A stretch of 64,000 bases of DNA from JANRLL01 sp033762715. Lineage in GTDB: Bacteria; Pseudomonadota; Alphaproteobacteria; Rickettsiales; SXRF01. Location of the stretch: positions 124,001 through 188,000 of the forward strand of contig JANRLL010000012.1 in assembly GCA_033762715.1 (NCBI GenBank). The letters are read 5' to 3'. Position 1 is the first letter of the stretch; every line of letters starts with the position of its first letter. A model generated the notes under the pieces. That model made no database searches and was not told the origin of the DNA. It worked only from the letters and a program-made list of their open reading frames with translations. The position numbers and the translations under genes are program-made. Positions 34,796-44,394 of this stretch are shown piece by piece.

Positions 34796-36280
34796 ATGGC
34801 TATGTTACTTTCCGCTGACCCTGAAACACCTCTTGATGAGACTGGCAATGAGCTTTATCGCCAGCCGCCCGCTAATATTGAGGCTGAACAAGCGCTGCTT
34901 GGCGCCCTGCTCGTCAATAACGACGCGCTTCAGCATATTGGCGATCAATTGCGCGCCGATCATTTCTTCGAGCCGCTGCATCAACGTATTTTTGAAGCCA
35001 TTCACAAGTTCCACAATAAGGGCTTAATTGCCAACCCGGTCACGCTGAAACATTTCTTCGACCAGGATGCGGCATTGGCCGATATTGGCGGCGGCGCTTA
35101 CCTTGCTAAGCTTGCTGCTGCTGCGATTACCGTGATTAATATCAACGACTATAGCCAAATGATTTATGATTTGGCGCTGAAGCGTCAGCTGATCACCATT
35201 GGCGAAAATGTCGTCAACAATGCCTACCAACATCAAATTGATATTCCGGCGCTCAACCAAATTGAAACCGCCGAGCAAAGCCTGTTTAGCCTGTCGCTGG
35301 AAGGCACATCTGACCGTGGGTTCCGCTCTATCCGCCATTCGGTGATTGGTGCGATTAAACATGCTGAATTCGCCTATAAACATAATGGCGTGGTAGGACT
35401 GACAACTGGCCTTCTCGATATGGATAAGCTCTTGGGAGGCTTGCAACGCTCGGATTTGCTGATTCTTGCCGGTCGTCCTTCGATGGGTAAAACGGCACTG
35501 GCTACCAATATTGCCTATAGCGCTTGTTTGGCTTTAGCGCAGGAAGCCAAAGAAAAGAACCAAAGCACCAAAGAAGTGGGCAGCGTGGGCTTCTTCTCGC
35601 TGGAGATGTCGGCTGAACAACTCTCTACTCGTCTTTTGTCCTCGGCCAGCAAGCTCAATTCTTCCAAAATTTTCAACGGCCGCATTGACGCCGAAGAATT
35701 CGCGCATCTGGTGCGCGTCAGTAATGATATGTCGCAAATGCCGTTTTTCATCGATGATACGCCGGCGCTTTCCATTTCCGGTCTTCGCACCCGCGCACGC
35801 CGCTTAAAACGCATGCATAATTTGCGCTTATTGATCGTCGATTATCTGCAGCTGGTGCGCGGCAATAGCTCACTGGCGCAAAATAACCGCGTGCAAGAAG
35901 TCTCGGAAATCACGCAAGGCCTTAAGGCCATTGCCAAAGAGCTCGACATCCCCGTGATTGCGCTATCACAGCTGTCGCGTGCGGTGGAACAGCGCGAAGA
36001 TAAACGCCCGCTTTTGTCGGATTTGCGGGAATCGGGCTCGATCGAACAAGATGCTGACGTGGTGATGTTTATTTTCCGCGAGGAATATTATTTATCACGT
36101 CAAGAACCTTCGATGGATGATTCAGGCAAATACGCCAAATGGCAGGATGATATGAACCGCGCGATGAATGTGGCGGAAGTGATTGTCGCTAAGCATCGTA
36201 ATGGCCCTATTGGCAACGTGAAGCTACGCTTCGATTCTAACCTCACCCAATTTGGTAATCTCGAAGAGCGCCACGCCTAA
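34796..36280 (+). CDS. dnaB: Replicative DNA helicase
   Basis: The hexameric fork helicase of 494 residues. The N-terminal domain (NIEAEQALLGALLVN) is followed by the RecA-like motor with Walker A GRPSMGKT, FFSLEMSAEQL, VDYLQLVRG (Walker B) and LSDLRESGSIEQDADVV. AAGGGG lies upstream of the ATG. Its stop overlaps the alr start by one base (TAATG). Confidence 0.97.
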   Translation: MAMLLSADPETPLDETGNELYRQPPANIEAEQALLGALLVNNDALQHIGDQLRADHFFEPLHQRIFEAIHKFHNKGLIANPVTLKHFFDQDAALADIGGGAYLAKLAAAAITVININDYSQMIYDLALKRQLITIGENVVNNAYQHQIDIPALNQIETAEQSLFSLSLEGTSDRGFRSIRHSVIGAIKHAEFAYKHNGVVGLTTGLLDMDKLLGGLQRSDLLILAGRPSMGKTALATNIAYSACLALAQEAKEKNQSTKEVGSVGFFSLEMSAEQLSTRLLSSASKLNSSKIFNGRIDAEEFAHLVRVSNDMSQMPFFIDDTPALSISGLRTRARRLKRMHNLRLLIVDYLQLVRGNSSLAQNNRVQEVSEITQGLKAIAKELDIPVIALSQLSRAVEQREDKRPLLSDLRESGSIEQDADVVMFIFREEYYLSRQEPSMDDSGKYAKWQDDMNRAMNVAEVIVAKHRNGPIGNVKLRFDSNLTQFGNLEERHA

Positions 36281-37347
36281 TGCCCCACGCTAATGTCGCC
36301 ACCCTTCATGTTGATCTTCCGGCATTGATTGCCAATTACCAGCTTCTGAGCGCGCGCCATGCCAAAGGCCAATGCGCTGCGGTGGTCAAAGCCAATGCGT
36401 ATGGGCTGGGCTTAAAAGAGGTAAGCTTAGCGCTGTGGAATGCTGATTGCCGCAAATTCTTTGTAGCAACTTTAGGTGAAGCCATTGAGCTGCGTGGCTA
36501 TCTTCCCAACGCTAATATCGCTGTCTTCCAGGGTCCCTTGCCTAAAGAAGAGCAAGACTATCTCGCCCATCAACTCACACCGGTGATCAATCACCGCAAG
36601 CAGCTGGAACATTATACCGAGCGCTTCGATCACCTGCCGGCCATTTTACATGTGGATACCGGCATGACACGCCTGGGCCTTACCCATAGCGAGCTCAAAA
36701 TGGTAGCGGCCGATTTGCCGGCAACGATTGCGATGGTCATGAGCCATTTGGCTTGCGGCCCCACCGAGCAACATAGCAAGAACCAGGAACAGCTGCGGCG
36801 CTTTCAAGATGCGCTTGCTTTATTGCCTGGCATTAAGGCAAGTCTGGCTAATTCAGCGGGCCTGTTTTTATCATCTGATTTTCATTTTGATTTGGGGCGT
36901 CCTGGCTGCGCGCTATATGGCATTAATCCCACCGAAAGCACCAACCCGATGAAACATGTGGCCACCTTGTCGGCTCCTATCCTGCAAGTGCGCTCGCTTG
37001 ACCGTGATGAAACCATTGGCTATGACGCCACCTCTTCATTGCCCAACGGCTCGCGCATTGCCATTACGGCACTGGGCTATGCGGATGGTTATTTCCGCTC
37101 ACAAAGCAATAAAGGCTATGCCACCATCGCTGGTAAAAAAGTGCCTATCATTGGCCGTGTATCAATGGATATGATTGCACTCGACGTAAGCCATTTGCCC
37201 GAAAGCGACCTGCATGCTTCCAGCCGCGCCGAATTTATTAATGCTGAGCAACCGGTAGATGCGCTTGCCCAGGCGTGCGGCACCATCGGCTACGAGATTT
37301 TTACGCGTATCGGACGGCGTGTGCAGCGGGTCTATCGTCCGCTTTGA
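36280..37347 (+). CDS. alr: Alanine racemase
   Basis: This PLP enzyme of 355 residues makes D-alanine for peptidoglycan. The cofactor lysine is in VVKANAYGLGL (Lys37), HVDTGMTRLG is seen in the middle, and the catalytic Tyr is in TIGYDATSSL. GRVSMDMIALDV is the C-terminal signature. The start overlaps the dnaB stop, as is common in alphaproteobacteria. Confidence 0.96.
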   Translation: MPHANVATLHVDLPALIANYQLLSARHAKGQCAAVVKANAYGLGLKEVSLALWNADCRKFFVATLGEAIELRGYLPNANIAVFQGPLPKEEQDYLAHQLTPVINHRKQLEHYTERFDHLPAILHVDTGMTRLGLTHSELKMVAADLPATIAMVMSHLACGPTEQHSKNQEQLRRFQDALALLPGIKASLANSAGLFLSSDFHFDLGRPGCALYGINPTESTNPMKHVATLSAPILQVRSLDRDETIGYDATSSLPNGSRIAITALGYADGYFRSQSNKGYATIAGKKVPIIGRVSMDMIALDVSHLPESDLHASSRAEFINAEQPVDALAQACGTIGYEIFTRIGRRVQRVYRPL

Positions 37348-37378
37348 CATTTTCCATACAATCTCCTACAACCGTTGC

Positions 37379-38152
37379 ATGAATTTTCTTGCGCCCATAG
37401 GACGGATGTTCCTCGATTTTCTGGCTGCGGTCGGCAGACTTGCCCTATTCGTGTGTGCAAGCGTCAACGGTATATTGCGTCCGCCTTTTTATTCACGCAT
37501 GCTGTTTAAGCAAATGATCGAAATCGGCTATTACTCGCTGCCAGTAGTGGGTATGACGGCGATTTTCACCGGTGCGGTGCTGGCTTTGCAAAGCTATTCC
37601 GGCTTTTCGCGCTTTAATGCCGAAAGCTCTATTGCCATCGTGGTAGTGCTTTCCATCACCCGCGAACTGGGTCCGGTGCTGGCAGGCCTTATGGTCGCAG
37701 GACGCATCGGCGCGGCCTACGCAGCTGAAATAGGCACTATGCGTGTGACTGAGCAGATCGATGCGCTTAGCACGCTGTCGACCGATCCATATAAATACTT
37801 GGTGCTGCCACGCCTACTTGCTGGCCTTACTATGCTGCCAGTGCTGGTATTGATTGGCGATATTATTGGCGTGTTTGGCGGCTATCTGGTTGCAATCCAT
37901 GAGCTGGGTTTCTCACCGGCGCCTTATCTCAAAAGCACGTTTGATTTCTTAGAAGCCAAAGACGTAATCTCGGGTCTGGTGAAGGCCTCCGCTTTTGGTT
38001 TCATCGTCACGCTGATGGGTTGCTATCACGGGTTTCACTCCAAGGGCGGCGCGCAAGGCGTAGGTGCTGCGACCACTCATGCGGTGGTATCGGCATCGGT
38101 GCTGATTTTGCTGTCCAACTATTTCCTCACTGCCGTTTTCTTCGCAAAATAA
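37379..38152 (+). CDS. mlaE: MlaE-family ABC transporter permease
   Basis: 258 residues with about five or six membrane segments. MTAIFTGAVLALQSY and LSITRELGPVLAGLMVAGRIGAAYAAEIGTMRVTEQIDAL are the conserved MlaE segments. It works with MlaF in phospholipid transport between inner and outer membranes. ATG 37379 gives the usual length; the longer frame overlaps alr. The mlaF gene follows by one base; mlaD is not in the window. Confidence 0.93.
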   Translation: MNFLAPIGRMFLDFLAAVGRLALFVCASVNGILRPPFYSRMLFKQMIEIGYYSLPVVGMTAIFTGAVLALQSYSGFSRFNAESSIAIVVVLSITRELGPVLAGLMVAGRIGAAYAAEIGTMRVTEQIDALSTLSTDPYKYLVLPRLLAGLTMLPVLVLIGDIIGVFGGYLVAIHELGFSPAPYLKSTFDFLEAKDVISGLVKASAFGFIVTLMGCYHGFHSKGGAQGVGAATTHAVVSASVLILLSNYFLTAVFFAK

Positions 38153-38153
38153 T

Positions 38154-38915
38154 ATGGCCAAAATCGAACTCAAAAATATCTGCAAAGCGTTCGGCCCCAA
38201 AGTGGTGCTAGATGGCGTCGATCTGTCCATCGAGCAAGGGGAATCGCTAGTGGTGATTGGCGGCTCCGGCAGCGGCAAATCGGTGCTGATTAAATGCATC
38301 TTGGGACTACTCTCGCCCGATAGCGGCAGCATTACCATTGACGGCAAAGAAGTCACCAAACTCAGCTTCAAAGAGCGTCAGCAAGTCATGCGCAAATGCG
38401 GCATGCTGTTTCAAGGCGGTGCTTTATTTGACAGCTTGCAAGTGTGGGAAAACATCACCTTTGCGTTGCTGCAAAACAAGCAGTTGGATAAAGAAAAAGC
38501 ACGCGCACTCGCTGTTGAGAAATTAAAATCAGTCGGGCTTAGCGCCGATGTAGCGCAGTTATCACCAGCCGAGCTTTCAGGCGGTATGCAAAAACGTGTG
38601 GCGCTAGCTCGTGCCATTGCCGCAAATCCCGAAATTATTTTCTTTGATGAACCCACCACCGGCTTGGATCCGATCATGGCTGACGTAATCAATGATTTGA
38701 TCGTTAAATGCTCCAAGGAGCTGGGTGCCACCACCATCACCATTACCCATGATATGGCAAGCGTGCGTAAAATCGCAAGCAAGGTAGCGATGCTCTATAA
38801 AGGCAAGCTGATCTGGCAAGGGGCCGCTAATGCCATTGATCGCAGCGATAATGACTATGTCGACCAATTCGTGCATGGTCGCGCCGAGGGCCCTATTACC
38901 GCGAGCGGACGTTAA
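38154..38915 (+). CDS. mlaF: MlaF-family ABC transporter ATP-binding protein
   Basis: A 253-residue ATPase with Walker A GGSGSGKSV, signature ELSGGMQKRVALARA, Walker B IIFFDEPTTGLDP and the switch histidine in TITHDMAS. It energises MlaE. No substrate-binding mlaD gene follows; the next gene is ExoD-like after a 66-base gap. Confidence 0.94.
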   Translation: MAKIELKNICKAFGPKVVLDGVDLSIEQGESLVVIGGSGSGKSVLIKCILGLLSPDSGSITIDGKEVTKLSFKERQQVMRKCGMLFQGGALFDSLQVWENITFALLQNKQLDKEKARALAVEKLKSVGLSADVAQLSPAELSGGMQKRVALARAIAANPEIIFFDEPTTGLDPIMADVINDLIVKCSKELGATTITITHDMASVRKIASKVAMLYKGKLIWQGAANAIDRSDNDYVDQFVHGRAEGPITASGR

Positions 38916-38981
38916 TTAATCTAAAAACACATCCTCCTTTTACATATAGTTAGCTAGGGTAGTGTTTGCATAAGGAAAAAC

Positions 38982-39587
38982 ATGACCAGAGCACCCCATT
39001 CCAGACTGGTATCGGAAGATATCGAGTATCTCATCGATTCACTTGAGCAACACGATGGTATGCCGGTCAGCGAATGCCTCACTGAATTGGGCCGCAGCAG
39101 CTTTGCTTTCGTTATTATTCTGCTGTCGCTTATCTGCGCTTTGCCTGGCATCCCGGGCGCGCCAGGTATTGCCGCACTTTTTGGTATTCCTATTTCAATT
39201 TTTGGTCTGCAGCTTGCTTTTGGCTACGACAAGCTCTGGCTTCCACGACGCATCAAACGGGCCACGCTGCGACCTGGCAAGTTCCTACGCGGTATGAAAA
39301 AGCTACTGCCCTATTTGAAAAAAATTGAAAAGCACCTTAAACCACGCTGGCCAGCCATGACCAATAAAGCCGCACATAGCGCATTGGGTTTGATGTTTTT
39401 TATTACCGGCATTTTGGTAGCCCTGCCGATTCCATTCACCAATTCACCGCTCGGCCTTTCCATGGCTATTGGCGCCTTGGGATTGCTGGAGCGCGATGGC
39501 GCGGCTATTAGTGTGGGTATTGGTGCCATGCTGCTATCGGTCACCATAATTGGCTTTATGGCCACCGGCGTGCTTCATGCACTATAA
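38982..39587 (+). CDS. ExoD-like membrane protein
   Basis: 201 residues with four or five hydrophobic segments. The pattern SFAFVIILLSLICALPGIPGAPGIAALFGIP and PWR-like basic region (LWLPRRIKRATL) matches the exopolysaccharide synthesis ExoD family. The molecular role of that family is not clear. AAGGAAAAAC precedes the ATG. Confidence 0.85.
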   Translation: MTRAPHSRLVSEDIEYLIDSLEQHDGMPVSECLTELGRSSFAFVIILLSLICALPGIPGAPGIAALFGIPISIFGLQLAFGYDKLWLPRRIKRATLRPGKFLRGMKKLLPYLKKIEKHLKPRWPAMTNKAAHSALGLMFFITGILVALPIPFTNSPLGLSMAIGALGLLERDGAAISVGIGAMLLSVTIIGFMATGVLHAL

Positions 39588-39590
39588 GGA

Positions 39591-40418
39591 TTAGGCGGCG
39601 TCGACCTGCTGTGTGAGAACAGCGCGTTGACGCGGGATACGCGCCGGCACGTAGCGCGGATTAAACAGCCGTGGCCAACGATGGTGATTGCCATGAAAAT
39701 AAATACCGAACCACATCAGATTCGCCACTTTAAAATAGAGGTTATGATTCAAGTTGGCCGGGGCCGTCTCACCTTCCTCATTTTTAGGATGGGCGCGATG
39801 ATTGATGTGCGCATAGAGCAGGTGATTGGCAATAAGCGACGGAATGTAAAACCATAGGAAACCCACCGGCCCCAACAACAAGAATAGCAAGGCGAGGTTG
39901 AGCAGAATCGACACGGCAAAAGCGACAAAGCCTGCAAGCTGAATGGCTTTAATACGCGGCGTGGTGCCAAAATGTTCGCGGTAGCGCTGGCTAATTTTAA
40001 TCGATGAATAGGCAAACATAATTTTGGTAAACTGCCAAAACGTATAGTTTTTGGGCGGATGCGTATCATGCTCGACTATGTCTGAATAATGATGATGCAC
40101 CAAGTGAATCAACTTCCAGCCCAAAAATCCCCAGAGCTGGTGGATGCCTGCAATTTCGCCAGCAACTACATTCATCCAATGCGGCTTAAAGCTGCCATGG
40201 GTTGCATTATGCATGAAGACCGCCGATAAGCCGCCAATATAGATGGCAAACGGTACCAGCAGCAAATGCCAGGGTGAAAAACTTAGGTTGTAAAAGTCAG
40301 CCGATCGCAGCTGGATCAACGCATATACCGCGATGGCCGTACAGACGGCATGCAAGGAAAACGAGCGCAGCTGCATGTAGGGGTCTTGGTAGAAGCGCTT
40401 CAGTACCGGTGTTGACAT
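39591..40418 (-). CDS. Fatty acid desaturase-type membrane di-iron enzyme
   Basis: A 275-residue membrane protein with the histidine boxes HNATHGS (first), HLVHHHYSD (second) and HGNHHRW (third), plus about four membrane segments. These bind the di-iron centre of acyl desaturases and related hydroxylases. Substrate and position of the double bond cannot be read from the sequence. Its ATG directly follows the secA stop, so the two are probably co-transcribed. Confidence 0.87.
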   Translation of the reverse strand: MSTPVLKRFYQDPYMQLRSFSLHAVCTAIAVYALIQLRSADFYNLSFSPWHLLLVPFAIYIGGLSAVFMHNATHGSFKPHWMNVVAGEIAGIHQLWGFLGWKLIHLVHHHYSDIVEHDTHPPKNYTFWQFTKIMFAYSSIKISQRYREHFGTTPRIKAIQLAGFVAFAVSILLNLALLFLLLGPVGFLWFYIPSLIANHLLYAHINHRAHPKNEEGETAPANLNHNLYFKVANLMWFGIYFHGNHHRWPRLFNPRYVPARIPRQRAVLTQQVDAA

Positions 40419-43217
40419 CTACCCCAGCGCCCCATGACAATGTTTATATTTTTTGCCCGATCCACAGGGGCATGGCTCATTGCGCCCTACTTTAGGGGTT
40501 GCGGATTTGTCGACTTCCTCGCCGCGATTTTCAAACATTTTGCGCTTAGGCGCAGGCATTGCCGGCGGTGGCGCTTCCACATGGATTTCCAAATGCGACA
40601 GGCGGCTGATGGTCATCTCGCGCATTTGATGCAGGAGCTGCTCAAACAGCGAGAAGGCCTCTTGCTTATATTCATTGAGCGGATCACGCTGGCCATAGCC
40701 ACGTAAATGAATGCCTTGGCGCAGATGATCCAAGGTGAGTAAATGGTCTTTCCACAGCTGATCAAGCGTTTGCAGCAAGATGCGTTTTTCAGCCATGCGC
40801 ATTAGCGGCTCGCCGTATTTTTTGACCTTGGCATCGAAATGCTCAGCCGTTGCATTATTCACCCGCTCTAGCATTTCGCGGTCGGCAATGCCTTCTTCTT
40901 TACCCCAATCGACGACGGGCAGATGCAGGCCATATACACGGAATAATTCTTTTTCCAAATCCTCGGTCGACCAGCTATCGGCATAGGATTTCGCTGGTAT
41001 ATGCGTATCCACCATACCGCTATTGATCTCTTCGCGCATCGCAGCCACCGTCTCGGATACGTCTTCGCTTTCCATCAGCTCAATGCGCTGCTCATAGATC
41101 ACTTTGCGCTGATCATTCATTACGTCATCATATTTGAGTAGATTTTTGCGCATGTCGTAGTTGCGCGCTTCCACCTTGCCTTGCGCGCGCTCGATCTGGC
41201 GCGTCATAATGGGATGGAAAATTGCCTCGCCTTCTTTCATGCCCAGTTTTTTGAGAATGCCATCCATGCGGTCCATGCCGAAAATGCGCAGCAAATCATC
41301 TTCCAATGACAGGAAGAATTTCGACGCGCCCGGGTCACCTTGCCGGCCCGAACGGCCACGCAATTGGTTATCGATACGACGCGATTCATGGCGCTCGGTA
41401 CCTACGACAAACAAGCCGCCCGCCGTTAACACTTGCTCTTTATAGCCGGCGATCTCCTGGCGAATTTGCGCCGTGCGTGTTTGTTTTTCCTCGTCAGAGA
41501 TCAGCGCTTCCATTTCTTGCGCAATCAACATCTCAGCATTGCCGCCCAGCATAATATCGGTACCACGGCCTGCCATGTTGGTGGCAATCGTCACGGCACC
41601 CACGCGACCCGCTTGCGCGATAATAAAGGCTTCTTGCTCATGGTAACGCGCATTGAGCACTTGATGCACAATCGGCGTGCTGTTTTTGGCAAGCGATAAT
41701 AGATGTTCGCCAATTTCTTTATAGTCAGCCGCCTCTGCCTCAAGCAATGTCTGCTGCTTACCACCAGCTTTCACCGCAAGCTCAGAGGCTTGTTTGGCTT
41801 TATCCAGCACCCATTCGCCGGTTTGGCGAATATACTTTTTGTCGCCCAGCAATTTAGACAGATATTCCGATTTCTCAATTGAGGCCGTACCCACCAGCAC
41901 CGGTTGCCCACGTTTATGGCACTGCGCAATTTGCATTACAATCGCGCGGTATTTTTCAGCCGCGGTGCGATAAATTTCATCCTGATGATCCAAACGCTGC
42001 ACTTCCACGTTGGTAGGGATCTCGATTACTTCCAATTTATAGATGTCACGAAACTCGCCTGCTTCCGTCATCGCCGTGCCGGTCATACCAGCCAGCTTCG
42101 GATACATGCGGAAATAATTCTGGAAGGTAATCGAAGCTAAGGTTTGGTTTTCATTTTGAATGGCCACGCGCTCTTTAGCTTCCAGAGCCTGATGCAGCCC
42201 ATCCGAATAACGACGACCTTCCATCATGCGGCCGGTGAATTCATCAATGATGATCACCTTGTTGTCTTTGACGATATAGTCCACATCGTTGGTGAAAATC
42301 GTATGCGCCTTGAGCGCCTGATTCACGTGATGCACCAGCGCGACATTGCCTAAATCATAAAGCGAGGATTGTTTGCTCAGCAATCCCGCAGCGATCAATA
42401 ATTCTTCCACATGGCGCACGCCTTGTTCAGTCAGCGATACCGAGCGGTGTTTTTCGTCTTTATCATAATCTTCTTTGTCGATTTTAATAATCACGCGATC
42501 GACTTGATTATAAAGCTCTGAGTTATCTTCGGTCGGACCGGAAATAATGAGCGGTGTACGCGCTTCATCAATCAAAATCGAATCAACTTCATCGACGATG
42601 GCATAATTAAAGGGGCGATGCACCATCTGCTCACGCGCAAATTTCATATTGTCGCGCAGATAATCAAAGCCCAGCTCGTTATTGGTTGCATAGGTGATAT
42701 CGCAGCCATAAGCTTGCTGACGCTCATCATCATCCATGCCATTGGTGATGCAGCCCACGGTAAGGCCTAAGAAGCGGTGGAGCTTGCCCATCCATTCGGC
42801 ATCGCGCTTAGCCAAGTAATCATTGACCGTAACCACATGCACGCCTTTGCCAGACAGTGCATTCAAATAGGCTGCCAAGGTACATACCAGGGTTTTACCC
42901 TCACCGGTTTTCATCTCGGAAATCATGCCTTTATGCAGCACCATACCGCCAATCAACTGCACGTCGAAATGGCGCATATTCAGCGCGCGCTTTCCAGCTT
43001 CGCGCACGGTGGCAAATGCTTCTACCAATAAGGAATCCAGCGTCTCACCGCCTGATAAGCGCTCGCGAAACCACTGTGTGCGGCCGCGCAATTCTTCATC
43101 GCTAAGTCGCTGTAATTGTGGCTCTAACGCATTGATCTGCTGCAATTTTGATTGCAGAGACTTGATAAAGCGGTCGTTGGCCGATCCAAAGAGTTTTTTA
43201 GCTATCGAATTTAACAT
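40419..43217 (-). CDS. secA: Preprotein translocase motor SecA
   Basis: A 932-residue ATPase that pushes unfolded proteins through SecYEG. Walker A MKTGEGKTLV, DEVDSILIDEARTPLIISG, GRGTDIMLGG and the helical scaffold are all present. The C-terminal zinc site CPCGSGKKYKHCHG, which binds SecB and phospholipid, is intact. Divergent from the PpiC-type gene, itself a likely Sec substrate. Confidence 0.98.
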   Translation of the reverse strand: MLNSIAKKLFGSANDRFIKSLQSKLQQINALEPQLQRLSDEELRGRTQWFRERLSGGETLDSLLVEAFATVREAGKRALNMRHFDVQLIGGMVLHKGMISEMKTGEGKTLVCTLAAYLNALSGKGVHVVTVNDYLAKRDAEWMGKLHRFLGLTVGCITNGMDDDERQQAYGCDITYATNNELGFDYLRDNMKFAREQMVHRPFNYAIVDEVDSILIDEARTPLIISGPTEDNSELYNQVDRVIIKIDKEDYDKDEKHRSVSLTEQGVRHVEELLIAAGLLSKQSSLYDLGNVALVHHVNQALKAHTIFTNDVDYIVKDNKVIIIDEFTGRMMEGRRYSDGLHQALEAKERVAIQNENQTLASITFQNYFRMYPKLAGMTGTAMTEAGEFRDIYKLEVIEIPTNVEVQRLDHQDEIYRTAAEKYRAIVMQIAQCHKRGQPVLVGTASIEKSEYLSKLLGDKKYIRQTGEWVLDKAKQASELAVKAGGKQQTLLEAEAADYKEIGEHLLSLAKNSTPIVHQVLNARYHEQEAFIIAQAGRVGAVTIATNMAGRGTDIMLGGNAEMLIAQEMEALISDEEKQTRTAQIRQEIAGYKEQVLTAGGLFVVGTERHESRRIDNQLRGRSGRQGDPGASKFFLSLEDDLLRIFGMDRMDGILKKLGMKEGEAIFHPIMTRQIERAQGKVEARNYDMRKNLLKYDDVMNDQRKVIYEQRIELMESEDVSETVAAMREEINSGMVDTHIPAKSYADSWSTEDLEKELFRVYGLHLPVVDWGKEEGIADREMLERVNNATAEHFDAKVKKYGEPLMRMAEKRILLQTLDQLWKDHLLTLDHLRQGIHLRGYGQRDPLNEYKQEAFSLFEQLLHQMREMTISRLSHLEIHVEAPPPAMPAPKRKMFENRGEEVDKSATPKVGRNEPCPCGSGKKYKHCHGALG

Positions 43218-43344
43218 GGGAAAGACACATAGGCGCTTGCTTGCCGCAAGTCAACGGTTAGGCTTGCCAATAGGTCAAGAATCTGCGATAACCCCACCAT
43301 TCAATAGATAGTTTTAACCTCCGGTAAGTTATAAGGATATTCAC

Positions 43345-44334
43345 ATGAAACCTACTTTCTACGCCTCTTTGCTGGTTGCAACTCTGCTTTCTACCACGGT
43401 TTTGGCTCAGGAAGCCAAAGAAGCCCCTAAAGCAGAAGCCGTTAAACCCGCAGCAGCTGCGCCTTCTAGCGGTGGCAAAGACTATGTGATTTTGAAAGTA
43501 GGCAATGAAGAAATCAAGAATTCCGAGATCTTAGAGACCTGGAAAGGCTTTTTCCCCGATGGTCCGATCCCTGATTTTGCTACGTTTGACGAAAATATCC
43601 GCCAAAATGTCGTGCGCGGCATTGCAACCGAACGCCTGATTTACGGTGAAGCGGCAAAAGCCGGCGTTGAGAAAAGCGACGAAGTGAAAAAACGCCTGGC
43701 AGCACAGCAAAAACAGATTGTTATGCAAGTGTTTATGGAACAAAAAGCCAAATCGCTGGTGTCGGATGCGCAGCTGAAAGCAGCCTATGACCAAAAAGTA
43801 GCTGCCGCTAAAAACGAAGAAGAGGTTAAAGCCCGTCACATCCTGATTGCTGTGCCAAGCCCTAGCGAAAATGAAAAAGCACTCGCTACCGCTAAGGACA
43901 TTGTGGAACAGTTGAAAAAAGGTGCTGATTTCGACAAGCTAGCTAAAGAAAAATCAGATGATAAAGGCTCCGGCGCACAAGGTGGCGATCTGGGTTGGTT
44001 CACCAAAGGCAAAATGGTCGCGGCTTTCGCCGATGCAGCCTTCAAGCTGAAAAAAGGCGAAATTTCGGAACCGGTGAAATCGGATTTCGGCTGGCATATC
44101 ATCAAAGTGGAAGATCGTCGTGCTGCTAAAGTGCCAAGCTTTGAAGAGTTGAAAGAAAGCCTGCAAGCGGAAGTCACCCGCAAAGCCGTGCAAACCTATC
44201 TCGAAGGCTTGCTCAAATCCGCTGATATTAAATACTACTCGGCTGATGGTTCGCAAAAAGAACTCTCTCGCTCGCTGTCACCAGCTGCTGCTGGCGCTGC
44301 AGGGGCTGCTGCGACACCCGCTGAGAAGAAGTAA
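43345..44334 (+). CDS. Periplasmic peptidyl-prolyl isomerase, PpiC/parvulin type
   Basis: 329 residues. A signal peptide (about 1-21, ending TTVLAQ) is followed by a Lys/Ala-rich linker, a SurA-like N-terminal helical part and a parvulin domain (about 155-265: ARHILIAVPS, GGDLGWFTKGKMVAAFADAAFKLKKGEISEPVKSDFGWHIIKV). The tail is Ala-rich. It probably aids folding of outer-membrane proteins. AAGGA lies upstream of the ATG. Confidence 0.93.
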   Translation: MKPTFYASLLVATLLSTTVLAQEAKEAPKAEAVKPAAAAPSSGGKDYVILKVGNEEIKNSEILETWKGFFPDGPIPDFATFDENIRQNVVRGIATERLIYGEAAKAGVEKSDEVKKRLAAQQKQIVMQVFMEQKAKSLVSDAQLKAAYDQKVAAAKNEEEVKARHILIAVPSPSENEKALATAKDIVEQLKKGADFDKLAKEKSDDKGSGAQGGDLGWFTKGKMVAAFADAAFKLKKGEISEPVKSDFGWHIIKVEDRRAAKVPSFEELKESLQAEVTRKAVQTYLEGLLKSADIKYYSADGSQKELSRSLSPAAAGAAGAAATPAEKK

Positions 44335-44394
44335 TCAGGCAATAGCCACGCGGGCGATGGAATCCATAATTGATACAATGCGTGCGTGGCTATC

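Noticed and set aside
37259..37378. N-terminal extension of mlaE overlapping alr
   Set aside because: The extra 40 residues have no similarity to MlaE and alr is complete; the ATG at 37379 gives the normal length.
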